A stretch of 64,000 bases of DNA from Stenotrophomonas rhizophila. Its GTDB lineage: Bacteria > Pseudomonadota > Gammaproteobacteria > Xanthomonadales > Xanthomonadaceae. This document shows positions 19,593 through 32,696 of this stretch, piece by piece. Both the position numbers and the translations under genes were made by a program. Numbering within the stretch: position 1 is the stretch's first letter; every line of letters begins with the position of its first letter. The stretch lies in the NCBI RefSeq assembly GCF_000661955.1, contig NZ_CP007597.1, positions 1,481,605-1,545,604 of the forward strand, read 5' to 3'. The notes under the pieces are model-generated. The model saw only the letters and a list, made by a program, of their open reading frames with translations. It ran no database searches and was not told where the DNA came from.

Positions 19593-20600
19593 CTACGCCT
19601 CGCTCTCGTCCTCATCGTCGCCCACACCCCGCCACCACACCGTGCCTTCTTCCGGTGCACTCTCCTCGCACGGCGGGCTCTCGATCGCGTCGACGCTGCG
19701 CCCCGGCCCCGCAGCCACCCAGTTGGCCAGCAGCCGCTCCACGGCCGCCTTGCCCTGCGCACCGATGCCCAGGTTGCGTTCGACCTGCCAGTCATCGTTG
19801 CTGGCCGCGCCTTCATCGTGCGCGGTGTCCGCCGCATCCTCCTCGCCGTGGCCGACGCCATAGCTGCAGCGCAGGCACAGCGACACGATCGATGCGGTCC
19901 AGTCTTCCACGTAGCCGATGCCGGGCAATTCGGCCTGCTGCAGTTCGTCCAGGTCGTCGGCCGAGGGGCAGCGGATGAACGCCACGAAGGTGCGGTGGTC
20001 CGAGCGCTGCAGGATCTGCAGGGCGTTGAACACCGGCACCGTACCGTCATCCAGCGCGCGCTCGCCGGTCTTGGCGCCGTCATGCAGCACGATGTCGAAC
20101 AGCCGGTGGCCGGTTTCCGGCAGGGGTACGTTCAACAATCGCGCGCGCACCACGTCGATGCGCCGTGCAAACACCGTTTCACCATTGCCCCAGGGATTGA
20201 GACGGATGGAGACCAGACCGAAATCGTGTTCGATCGGACCGTCGCCCTCGGGAAGGCCGATGCCGCACCGCGTCCACTGTCGGCGCGCTTCGGCCCAGTC
20301 GCCCAGGGCGGTCGCGGCGATGCCGGCATTCCAGGCACTGGCGTCGTCGGCCGACCCATGCAGCGCCTGCGCGCGCAGGGCATGCTGCAGCGCGGCGGGC
20401 CAGTCGCGCAGGTACTTGTGGGCAAGGCCGCGCATGTAATGCAGGTACGGCACCTCGGGCGCCAGCGTGGTCAGTTCGCCGAACAGCGCACTGGCCTGCT
20501 TCAGCTGGCCGTGGTCGAAGGCATCGTAGGCGCGCGCTTCCAGCGCGTCCCTGGCGGCGGTGTCCGGTGCGGTGTCGCGTGGATCGGAAGTGTCGGTCAT
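19593..20600 (-). CDS. tetratricopeptide-repeat-like protein of unknown function
   Basis: 335 residues from the ATG at 20600; the frame is open upstream, but that part is low-quality Arg-rich shadow. The N-terminal half has helix pairs of TPR type (ARAYDAFDHGQLKQASALF, YLHYMRGLAHKYLRDWPAAL, AWNAGIAATALGDWAEARRQW). The C-terminal half is not recognised (it contains VSIRLNPWGNGETVFARRID and FVAFIRCPSADDLDEL) and ends in a very acidic tail DDEDESEA. No signal peptide, so probably cytoplasmic. It stands alone and converges on pnp. Confidence 0.75.
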   Translation of the reverse strand: MTDTSDPRDTAPDTAARDALEARAYDAFDHGQLKQASALFGELTTLAPEVPYLHYMRGLAHKYLRDWPAALQHALRAQALHGSADDASAWNAGIAATALGDWAEARRQWTRCGIGLPEGDGPIEHDFGLVSIRLNPWGNGETVFARRIDVVRARLLNVPLPETGHRLFDIVLHDGAKTGERALDDGTVPVFNALQILQRSDHRTFVAFIRCPSADDLDELQQAELPGIGYVEDWTASIVSLCLRCSYGVGHGEEDAADTAHDEGAASNDDWQVERNLGIGAQGKAAVERLLANWVAAGPGRSVDAIESPPCEESAPEEGTVWWRGVGDDEDESEA

Positions 20601-20854
20601 GTGCGCAGGATAGGCCGAATCCAGGCGTACCGTCGCCTGTCGTGCGGGCATGCGGCAGTGGCGCGACAGGACATCAGCGGACCTTGCCCGATGCCGCGAT
20701 CGGCCGTGCGGGACACGGCATTGGCGCATGCCGACGGGGCGGTGTTGTCCGCTGGACGAATGTGCCGGACATGGCGCCAAAACGCCTGTATTTCCGTCGT
20801 CGCCCGCATGTGCATTTGCTAACGTGGCCCGGCCACCGACCCCTTGGAGTCTGC

Positions 20855-24136
<3,282 letters not shown>

Positions 24137-25322
24137 GGATGCGGCGCGACTGCGGGTGGGCGTAGTTGCGGTTGTAGGCACTGCTGGTGATCACCGCCAC
24201 CAGCTTCCTGTCCGGGATCACGAACACGTAGTTGCCGCCGTTGCCGGACATCGCCCACAGTGTCGTTTCGCGTCCCTGCACGGGCAGTTTCAGGCCCCAC
24301 CACTGGTACCCGTAGTCGCTGCCATCGCCGGTGCTGGCCTGTGCGCTGACCATCGCCGCCACATAGTCAGCCGGGATCAGCGCCTTGCCCTGCCAGCGCC
24401 CGCCGGCCAGCACCAGCGCGCCCAGGCGTGCCAGGTCCCGGCTGCGGTAGCGGGTGCCGCCGCCGCCCATGCCGATGCCTTCCGGCGAACGGTTCCACCG
24501 GCTGGCGTTGATCCCCAGCGGACGCTCCAGCGCCTGGGCGGCATAGTCGGCCAGCGGCATCTTCGTGGCGCGTTCCAGCACGGCGCCCAGCACGAACGAA
24601 TTGGCCGTGCAGTAGGCGTGGGCACGCCCATGCGGACTGTCCTGCGGGCGCGTCATCCACGGGGCGAAGCCCTTCACCGGCAACGCCAGGGCGAAGTCCA
24701 GCCAGCGCTCGGTGACGTACATGCGTTCTTCGTTGCCGGCCGAGAACGCGTTCTCGTCGTCGCACTCCCACAGGCTGCTCATGGTGAGCAGGTCTTCGAT
24801 CGTGGTCGCACGCAGGCGCGGATCGACCGGATGGGTGGCGGTGAATTCGGGGAAGTAGTCGTAGACCCGCGCCTTCACTCCCGGCAGGTGGCCATCGCCG
24901 ATGGCCGCGCCGACCAGCATCGCGGTGACGCTTTTGCTGGCCGAGCGCACATCATGCAGCGTGTCGGCGCTGGCCCCGTTGAAGTAGTGCTCGTAGACAA
25001 TCTGTCCGTCCACCATCAGCAGCACGCTGGTGACCTGCTTGATGTCTTCGGCGGCGATGGCCGCTTCCAGGGCGGCCAGCTTGGCCGGATCCGGTGTCGG
25101 TGGCGCCGCCCGGGCCGCCAGTGGCAGGCAGGCGAGCCAGAACAGGATCAGGGCGGTGAAACGGGGTGAACGGGTGTGCATGGTCAGGCTCCTCGAAGGG
25201 GAGCCTGACTACGCCATGGACGCGACTGAAGTGCTGGAAGAACGCCTGAAGGTTTCTGAAAGCCCGCCCGCACAAGGGCGCCGGTGGGCGAGGGCACGGC
25301 GCGCGGAGCGCCGCGTCGGCAG

Positions 25323-26909
25323 TCACGGCGCGGGCGTGGCCAGACGCTGCGGTCGCGCCCACACGCTGTTCGGCTCGCCGTGGATCGCGCGTCGGCTGCT
25401 GGCGCGCGCCATCGCGGCGAACCCGAGGGCCATGGCCAGCGCCACCCCGTCCACCCAGAACAGCGGCCAGTAGCCGCGCTGAGCGCTGGTCCACAGCCAC
25501 AGCCCGCTCATCGCCCCATGCACCAGCGGGATCAGCGCGGTGACGATTGCCGCGGCCCACAGCAGCTCGCGTGCGGCCTGCCACGGCGCGCGCAGCGCCG
25601 CCCACAGGGCGCAGCCGCCCCAGACCAGGAAACAGATCCAGCGCATGCCGGCGTCGGCCTGTGCGGGGGCCAGGTGTTCCAGCAGCTGCACGCCGACGAA
25701 GGCGGCCGAGATGGCCACGCACAGGCCGATGCACACCCCGACCGTGGCGCGCGCCATGTTGATCTGGGCACGGCCTTGGGCCTGCTGACGGCGCTTGCGC
25801 CGCGACTCGATCCACAGCAGGTTGCCCGAATAGAACAGGAAGGCACCGCCCAGGCCCAGCGCGAAATACAGCCAAGGCACCAGACCGTTGCCGAACTCGC
25901 CGAAATGCAGGGCATACGCGGTTGCCAGCGTGGCGTGGTTGGCGTCGCGCCGGCCCGGCAACTGGGTGTGCAGAATGTCGCCGGTATTGGCGTCCAGCGC
26001 CACGGCGCCCAACGGACCCAGTGACACCCCGCCGTCGCCGGTGATCTCGATCACCGCGTTGGCATCGCCGGCGTTGGCCAGCTTCAGGTACGCCGGTTCG
26101 AAACGTGCCTGGCCCTGGTCGTTGGCCACGGCGATCGCACGGGCATGCAGCATGGCCAGGCTGCCGGCCCGGACCGGCTCGCCGCTGGCGGCGCGGATCG
26201 GCGCGGTATCCATCGCCGCCGGCAGCGCGGCCAGCAGCTTGCCGTCGTAGATCAGCGGGTTGAGCGCGGCCATCTGCAGGAACACCAGGCACAGCAGCGC
26301 GCCGGTCACCGCAAACAGCAGGTGGAAGGGCAGGCTGAGCACGCCGATCACGTTGTGCGCGTCCTGCCACATCTGCTTCAGGTTGCGGCCCGGGCGCAGC
26401 GCGAACAGGTCGCCGGCCAGCTTGGGCAGGTGGATCACCAGCCCGGACAGCAGCGCCAGCCCATACAGCAGGCTGACCACGCCCATCAGGTAGATGCCGG
26501 CCACCGGAAGGCCCAGGGTGTAGTGCAGTTCGTTGACCAGCTCGGCCAGCCCGGCCTGGGGCGGGGTAGGGCTGCCATCGTATTGATCGGCCCAGGCGAA
26601 CAGCCAGGTGCCCTTCGCGTCCTGCCAATAGGCCACCGATTGCGGCGTCTCGGCACCGGGGAAGGTCATGCCCAGGTGCTGGCGGGCTTCGGGGTGCCGG
26701 GCCAGCACGCCATCCAGCAGACGCTGCGCGTCGTCCAGGGTCTGCGCGGGCTGGGTCATCGCCTGCGGCGATTGCCACAGCGGCAGGTCATGGTGGAACA
26801 CGGTGATCGCGCCGGCATAGAACGCCACAAACAGCGCAAAGCCGGCCACCAGGCCAACCCAGGTATGCAGTGTGGTGAAGGTGCGCAGGGTGAGCGAACT
26901 GAATTTCAT
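25323..26909 (-). CDS. PepSY-domain iron-regulated membrane protein (PiuB-like)
   Basis: 528 residues. It starts MKFSSLTLRTFTTLHTWVGLVAGFALF, the usual first transmembrane helix of the PepSY_TM family. Further helices occur at about 145-170, 190-215, 345-365, and a cluster at the C-terminus (VGVCIGLCVAISAAFVGV and others). Large periplasmic loops lie in between. Members are found with siderophore receptors and are thought to act in iron reduction or release, though the biochemistry is poorly known. It is the last gene of a three-gene operon, 10 bases after the DUF3649 gene, with a Fur-box candidate upstream. Confidence 0.88.
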   Translation of the reverse strand: MKFSSLTLRTFTTLHTWVGLVAGFALFVAFYAGAITVFHHDLPLWQSPQAMTQPAQTLDDAQRLLDGVLARHPEARQHLGMTFPGAETPQSVAYWQDAKGTWLFAWADQYDGSPTPPQAGLAELVNELHYTLGLPVAGIYLMGVVSLLYGLALLSGLVIHLPKLAGDLFALRPGRNLKQMWQDAHNVIGVLSLPFHLLFAVTGALLCLVFLQMAALNPLIYDGKLLAALPAAMDTAPIRAASGEPVRAGSLAMLHARAIAVANDQGQARFEPAYLKLANAGDANAVIEITGDGGVSLGPLGAVALDANTGDILHTQLPGRRDANHATLATAYALHFGEFGNGLVPWLYFALGLGGAFLFYSGNLLWIESRRKRRQQAQGRAQINMARATVGVCIGLCVAISAAFVGVQLLEHLAPAQADAGMRWICFLVWGGCALWAALRAPWQAARELLWAAAIVTALIPLVHGAMSGLWLWTSAQRGYWPLFWVDGVALAMALGFAAMARASSRRAIHGEPNSVWARPQRLATPAP

Positions 26910-26919
26910 CGAGGTTCCT

Positions 26920-27183
26920 TTACTGCACCAGATCGGCGGCGCGCAGGAGCCACAGCAGGGCAAAACCGGCCGCTGCACTGATGCCGAGCCCGGCCCACGC
27001 GCGCACGCCGCTGCGGAACGCGAAGGCCCACAGCGCGGCCAGCATCCAGAACGGGATGAAGGTGATCAGGCTGGGCACGATGGCGCTCTGCCACGGGCCT
27101 GGCGGCAGCCACGCCACCAGCCCGGCACATGCGGCGGCCACCAAGAAGCCGGCGACCAGCCCGGCCAGGGCACGCGCCCACAT
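26920..27183 (-). CDS. DUF3649-type small membrane protein of an iron-uptake operon
   Basis: 87 residues, three hydrophobic helices (RALAGLVAGFLVAAACAGLVA, VPSLITFIPFWMLAALWAFAF, WAGLGISAAAGFALLWLL). The FRSGVRAWAGLG loop resembles DUF3649 proteins, which sit beside PepSY and DUF3325 genes in siderophore loci. Its ATG overlaps the upstream stop by one base (TGATG), so translation is probably coupled. Function unknown; assignment from memory of family sequence and context. Confidence 0.7.
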   Translation of the reverse strand: MWARALAGLVAGFLVAAACAGLVAWLPPGPWQSAIVPSLITFIPFWMLAALWAFAFRSGVRAWAGLGISAAAGFALLWLLRAADLVQ

Positions 27184-27491
27184 CAGGACCGCGCCTCACG
27201 CTCGGGACGCGTCCAGGCGGCCAGGTAGGGCAGGATCAGGGCGGTCAGCATCCACCCGGCCAGGGTCACGCACAGGCCGGTGGCCAGACCCAACTGGCCC
27301 ATCCACAGCCACAGCGAGGTGGCGGCGGCCACCAGCCCGATCTGCCGACCCAACCGCCCGGCACGGCGCAGCCGCGGCCAGCGGCAGTGCGGGGAGGCGG
27401 CATAGAAGGCCAGCGCCGAGAACGCAGACGCTGCGCCAGCGACGCTGCAGTACAGCAGGGCAAGCGTGGTGCCGCTCAGCACGGGACGCAC
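27183..27491 (-). CDS. DUF3325-type small membrane protein of an iron-uptake operon
   Basis: 102 residues, three hydrophobic helices (LLYCSVAGAASAFSALAFYA, IGLVAAATSLWLWMGQLGLA, LAGWMLTALILPYLAA). A basic loop with the RWPRLRRAGRLGR pattern is typical of DUF3325. First gene of the operon DUF3325-DUF3649-PepSY. The ATG lies about 70 bases downstream, in minus-strand terms, of a Fur-box candidate. No TonB receptor gene adjoins this operon in the window. Confidence 0.68.
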   Translation of the reverse strand: MRPVLSGTTLALLYCSVAGAASAFSALAFYAASPHCRWPRLRRAGRLGRQIGLVAAATSLWLWMGQLGLATGLCVTLAGWMLTALILPYLAAWTRPEREARS

Positions 27492-27561
27492 GTTGGACGG
27501 GCAGCGGAGGCCATGGTGGATCCTTGGGGGAAAGGCAGGGCCGCTTGTCGCACGGCCCGCT

Positions 27562-27580
27562 GCGCATGGTAATCATTGCT
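27562..27580 (-). promoter_or_regulatory. Fur box candidate
   Basis: A 19-mer with core GGTAATCATT matches 12 of 19 positions of the Fur consensus, with 9-16 perfectly aligned. It is positioned upstream of the DUF3325-DUF3649-PepSY operon, which is the type of operon Fur controls. Confidence 0.5.
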
Positions 27581-27720
27581 CTTTTGGTCTGCCACAGCCG
27601 CGCGTTCAGGCGCATGCCGGGGCGGTGCGGGCGCAAAAATCCGCGCTTTGGTTTAAGATCGGCAGGGTATCCATCCAGGCAACAAGGTGGCCCGCGCCCA
27701 GCGCCGGTCCAGCGTGCGAC

Positions 27721-27747
27721 ATGAGCACTACCATCGCCCACCGCTGA
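27721..27747 (+). promoter_or_regulatory. possible thrS leader peptide (MSTTIAHR) with adjacent Thr codons
   Basis: An ATG-to-TGA mini-ORF of 8 codons with two consecutive Thr codons (ACT ACC) ends 24 bases before a terminator hairpin and about 130 bases before thrS. That is the layout of an amino-acid attenuator. Against it: no good ribosome-binding site is seen, and a clear antiterminator could not be drawn by eye. Confidence 0.35.
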
Positions 27748-27770
27748 ACGCTCCCGACGGCCCCTTGCAG

Positions 27771-27792
27771 GCGCCTTCGTGGCGCTTTTTTT
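27771..27792 (+). terminator. terminator/attenuator hairpin upstream of thrS
   Basis: GCGCC-TTCGT-GGCGC followed by TTTTTTT, 85 bases before the thrS start. It either blocks transcription from upstream or attenuates thrS. Confidence 0.65.
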
Positions 27793-27877
27793 ATGGCCGA
27801 GCGGCGTGTCGCCGTTGCCTCTGTTCCACCTCCGATTCCCCGGCCTGCGTTGCGGGCCCACCAGAAAAAGCCCAGTC

Positions 27878-29782
27878 ATGATCGCGATCACGCTTCCCGA
27901 CGGCAGCCGCCGTGAGTTCGAAAACCCCGTCAGTGTCATGGACGTCGCCCAGTCGATCGGCGCCGGCCTGGCCAAGGCCACCATCGCCGGTTCGGTCGAC
28001 GGCGTGCTGGTCGATGCCAGCGATGTGATCGATCGCGACGCGACCCTGCGCATCATCACCGCCAAGGACGAGGAGGGCGTGGAGATCATCCGCCACTCCG
28101 CCGCGCATCTGGTCGGCCATGCGGTCAAGCAGCTGTACCCGGACGTCAAGATGGTGATCGGCCCGGTCATCGCCGAAGGTTTCTACTACGACATCTACTC
28201 CGAGCGTCCGTTCACCCCGGACGACATGGCCGCCATTGAAAAGCGCATGGGCGAGCTGATTGCCCAGGACTACGATGTGGTCAAGAAGGTCACCCCGCGT
28301 GCGGAGGTCATCGAGATCTTCAAGGCGCGTGGCGAGGACTACAAGCTGCGCCTGATCGAGGACATGTCCCCGGAGATCCAGGCCATGGGCATGTACTACC
28401 ACCAGGAATACGTGGACATGTGCCGCGGCCCGCACGTGCCCAACACGCGCTTCCTGAAGGCCTTCAAGCTGACCCGCATTTCCGGCGCCTACTGGCGCGG
28501 CGATGCCAAGAACGAGCAGCTGCAGCGCATCTACGGCACCGCCTGGGCCGACAAGAAGCAGCTTGAGGCCTACATCAAGCGCATCGAAGAAGCCGAAATG
28601 CGCGATCACCGCCGCATCGGCAAGCAGCAGGAGCTGTTCCACCTGCAGGAAGAGGCCCCGGGCCTGGTGTTCTGGCACCCCAAGGGCTGGGCGCTGTGGC
28701 AGGTGGTGGAGCAGCACATGCGCCGCGTGTACCGCGACAGCGGCTACGGTGAAGTGCGTTGCCCGCAGATCCTGGACGTGTCGCTGTGGCAGAAGTCGGG
28801 CCACTGGGACAATTACCAGGAAAACATGTTCTTCACCGAGTCGGAGAAGCGCACCTACGCGGTCAAGCCGATGAACTGCCCGGGCCACATCCAGGTGTTC
28901 AACCAGGGCCTGCACAGCTACCGCGACCTGCCGATCCGCTACGGTGAGTTCGGTTCGTGCCACCGCAACGAGCCGTCCGGCGCGCTGCACGGCATCCTGC
29001 GCGTGCGCGGTTTCACCCAGGACGATGGCCACGTGTTCTGCACCGAATCGCAGATCGAGGCCGAAGTGACCGCCTTCCACCAGCAGGCGCTGGCGGTGTA
29101 CACGACCTTCGGTTTCGAGGACATCCAGATCAAGATCGCGCTGCGCCCGGAAAAGCGCCTGGGCGACGATGCCACCTGGGACAAGGCCGAAGCCGCACTG
29201 CGCTCGGCGCTGGGCAACTGTGGCGTGGAATGGCAGGAGCTGCCGGGCGAGGGCGCCTTCTACGGCCCGAAGATCGAATACCACCTCAAGGACGCCATCG
29301 GCCGGACCTGGCAGCTGGGCACCATGCAGGTCGATTTCATGATGCCCGGCCGCCTTGGCGCCGAGTACGTGGACGAAAACAGCCAGAAGAAGCACCCGGT
29401 CATGCTGCACCGGGCCATCGTTGGCTCGATGGAGCGTTTCATCGGCATCCTGATCGAGCACCACGCCGGGTCCTTCCCGTCCTGGCTGGCCCCGACCCAG
29501 GTGGTGGTGGCCAATATCACCGATGCCCAGGCTGAATACGTGAGCGAAGTCCGGAAAACCCTTGCAGATCAAGGCTTCCGGGTAAACGCCGATTTGCGCA
29601 ACGAGAAGATCGGTTATAAGATTCGCGAGCATACGCTGCAGCGGGTCCCGTACCTGCTGGTGGTTGGCGACCGTGAGAAGGAAAATGGCGCCGTGGCCGT
29701 GCGTACGCGCTCTGGCGAAGATCTGGGCAGCATGTCCGTCCAGGCCTTCATCGAGCGGTTGCAGGCAGAACAGTCCGTGTAA
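27878..29782 (+). CDS. thrS: threonine--tRNA ligase
   Basis: 634 residues. TGS domain (residues 1-60, [20 protein letters not shown]), editing domain with [17 protein letters not shown] and the later [17 protein letters not shown], class II catalytic core with motif 2 [20 protein letters not shown] and motif 3 [18 protein letters not shown], then the anticodon-binding domain. The frame is open upstream to 27779, but family similarity starts at the ATG at 27878. It heads thrS-infC-rpmI-rplT-pheST-ihfA, as in E. coli. Confidence 0.97.
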   Translation: MIAITLPDGSRREFENPVSVMDVAQSIGAGLAKATIAGSVDGVLVDASDVIDRDATLRIITAKDEEGVEIIRHSAAHLVGHAVKQLYPDVKMVIGPVIAEGFYYDIYSERPFTPDDMAAIEKRMGELIAQDYDVVKKVTPRAEVIEIFKARGEDYKLRLIEDMSPEIQAMGMYYHQEYVDMCRGPHVPNTRFLKAFKLTRISGAYWRGDAKNEQLQRIYGTAWADKKQLEAYIKRIEEAEMRDHRRIGKQQELFHLQEEAPGLVFWHPKGWALWQVVEQHMRRVYRDSGYGEVRCPQILDVSLWQKSGHWDNYQENMFFTESEKRTYAVKPMNCPGHIQVFNQGLHSYRDLPIRYGEFGSCHRNEPSGALHGILRVRGFTQDDGHVFCTESQIEAEVTAFHQQALAVYTTFGFEDIQIKIALRPEKRLGDDATWDKAEAALRSALGNCGVEWQELPGEGAFYGPKIEYHLKDAIGRTWQLGTMQVDFMMPGRLGAEYVDENSQKKHPVMLHRAIVGSMERFIGILIEHHAGSFPSWLAPTQVVVANITDAQAEYVSEVRKTLADQGFRVNADLRNEKIGYKIREHTLQRVPYLLVVGDREKENGAVAVRTRSGEDLGSMSVQAFIERLQAEQSV

Positions 29783-29845
29783 GAAAGTCCCGGCCCTGCG
29801 GATGATCCGCCAGGGGCCGGTTTGATTCCTCTGGGAGATTGCAAT

Positions 29846-30370
29846 ATCAGTACCCCTGACAACAAACAGAACCGCAAGAATCAGGAAATCCGGGTGCCGC
29901 GCGTACGCGTGATCGGCAGCGACGGAGAAATGATTGGCGTGTTGACGCGTGACGAAGCGCTGTCGATGGCCGAAGACGAAGGTCTGGACCTGGTCGAGAT
30001 TCAGCCGCAGGCTGATCCGCCGGTGTGCAAGATCATGGACTTCGGCAAGTTCAAGTTCGAAGCGCAGAAGAAGGCCAACGAGGCCAAGAAGAAGACCAAG
30101 CAGGTCGAGATCAAGGAAGTGAAGTTCCGTCCGGTCACCGATGAAGGCGACTACCAGATCAAGCTGCGCAAGATGCGCGGTTTCCTGGAAGAGGGCGACA
30201 AGATCAAGGTCAACATCCGCTTCCGTGGCCGTGAAATGAGCCATCAGGAACTGGGTCGCGAAATGGCCAACCGGATCGAGGGTGATCTGGGTGAGGACAT
30301 CGTGATCGAGTCCCGTCCGCGCCTTGAAGGCCGGCAGATGGTGATGATGATCGCGCCGAAGAAGAAGTAA
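29846..30370 (+). CDS. infC: translation initiation factor IF-3 with ATC start codon
   Basis: 174 residues. No ATG, GTG or TTG occurs at the family N-terminus ([21 protein letters not shown]). The in-frame ATC at 29846 lies 8 bases after GGGAG (29833-29837). A non-canonical AUU/AUC/AUA start on infC is known to let IF-3 repress its own translation. Domains: N-terminal (about 10-75, ending [19 protein letters not shown]), linker rich in Lys, C-terminal domain with [20 protein letters not shown] and [12 protein letters not shown]. The alternative TTG at 29822 would add eight residues and has no ribosome site. Confidence 0.95.
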   Translation: MSTPDNKQNRKNQEIRVPRVRVIGSDGEMIGVLTRDEALSMAEDEGLDLVEIQPQADPPVCKIMDFGKFKFEAQKKANEAKKKTKQVEIKEVKFRPVTDEGDYQIKLRKMRGFLEEGDKIKVNIRFRGREMSHQELGREMANRIEGDLGEDIVIESRPRLEGRQMVMMIAPKKK

Positions 30371-30384
30371 CCGCCCACCGGGGG

Positions 30385-30454
30385 GTAGAGCCGACCGTTG
30401 GTCGGCTGCACACCCCAACGTGGCGAGGGGTAGAGCCGACCGTTGGTCGGCTGC
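30385..30454 (+). repeat. pair of SMAG palindromes after infC
   Basis: Two copies at 30385-30409 and 30430-30454, each running from GTAGAGCCGACC to GGTCGGCTGC, in the same orientation. They begin 14 bases after the infC stop and are followed by a decayed arm GAGCGTTGCTCGG. They may act as RNA 3'-end stabilisers between infC and rpmI. Confidence 0.85.
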
Positions 30455-30615
30455 ACCGAGCGTTGCTCGGCTTCCCTGCTTCGCGCACCACACAGCGGGC
30501 GCCCACCGGCGCCTTCTGCCGTTTCCCGCGTGCGCGGCCTGGCATGACGCCGGCCCTCGCGGCCGTTCCGTTCAGGTTCGGCCGGCCCGCGGTAAACATT
30601 CGCCCAATCAACAGT

Positions 30616-30644
30616 TTGCAACCTCCCGTGTTCACGGGCATAAT
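30616..30644 (+). promoter_or_regulatory. internal promoter for rpmI-rplT
   Basis: TTGCAA, 17 bases, CATAAT. The predicted start is near 30651, giving a leader of about 185 bases before rpmI with a CCCCG-TTTTG-CGGGG hairpin at its beginning. L20 binding to such a leader is the known control of rpmI-rplT in E. coli; whether the same fold exists here was not tested. The 467-base infC-rpmI gap is otherwise accounted for by SMAG repeats. Confidence 0.6.
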
Positions 30645-30837
30645 GGGCGGCCCCGTTTTGCGGGGCGCTGTTTTGAACGGTTTCAGGCCCGGCAACGGGC
30701 ATGCTGTTTCAACGGCAACAGGACCGGCCTGGTTCCCATCGGGGATCCCGGGCTTACAAGCAGGCAAGGGCATGGACGGAAAGTGTGGCGCAGGCCACCG
30801 CCCTGGTCAGTGACAAAACATCATCAAGGACATTGCA

Positions 30838-31035
30838 ATGCCCAAGATCAAAACCAACCGGGCGGCGGCCAAGCGTTTCCGCAAGACCGCCTCCGGCAAG
30901 TTCAAGGCTGGCCATGCCAACCGTAGCCACATCCTCACGAAGAAGTCGACCAAGCGGAAGCGCAATCTGCGTCAGACGAACCATGTTCGTGCAGAAGACG
31001 CAGGCCGTTTGAACCGTATGCTTCCCTACCTCTGA
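30838..31035 (+). CDS. rpmI: 50S ribosomal protein L35
   Basis: 65 residues, standard length. Starts [22 protein letters not shown] and continues with the family's [20 protein letters not shown] basic stretch. Preceded by AAGGACATTGCA; rplT follows after 10 bases. It binds 23S rRNA in the large subunit. Nothing unusual. Confidence 0.98.
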   Translation: MPKIKTNRAAAKRFRKTASGKFKAGHANRSHILTKKSTKRKRNLRQTNHVRAEDAGRLNRMLPYL

Positions 31036-31045
31036 GGACTGACCC

Positions 31046-32597
<1,552 letters not shown>

Positions 32598-32613
32598 CGC
32601 CGGTACTACCCGT

Positions 32614-32638
32614 GCAGCCGGGCAGCGCCCGGCGCTAC
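32614..32638 (-). repeat. SMAG-like palindrome between pheS and pheT
   Basis: On the minus strand it reads GTAGCGCCGGGCG...GCCCGGCTGC, a GTAG-ended palindrome with a different arm from the common copy. It lies inside an operon, so it is transcribed. Confidence 0.65.
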
Positions 32639-32696
32639 GTCGCACCACCATTCATCACGGCCCAGGCGCATGCGCCGGGCCCACCAGGGTGACACC

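Noticed and set aside
27681..27696. T-box-like string AACAAGGTGGCCCGCG upstream of thrS
   Set aside because: It lies too close to the probable transcript start for a T-box stem I, has no specifier loop, and T-boxes are not expected in Xanthomonadaceae. Probably coincidence.
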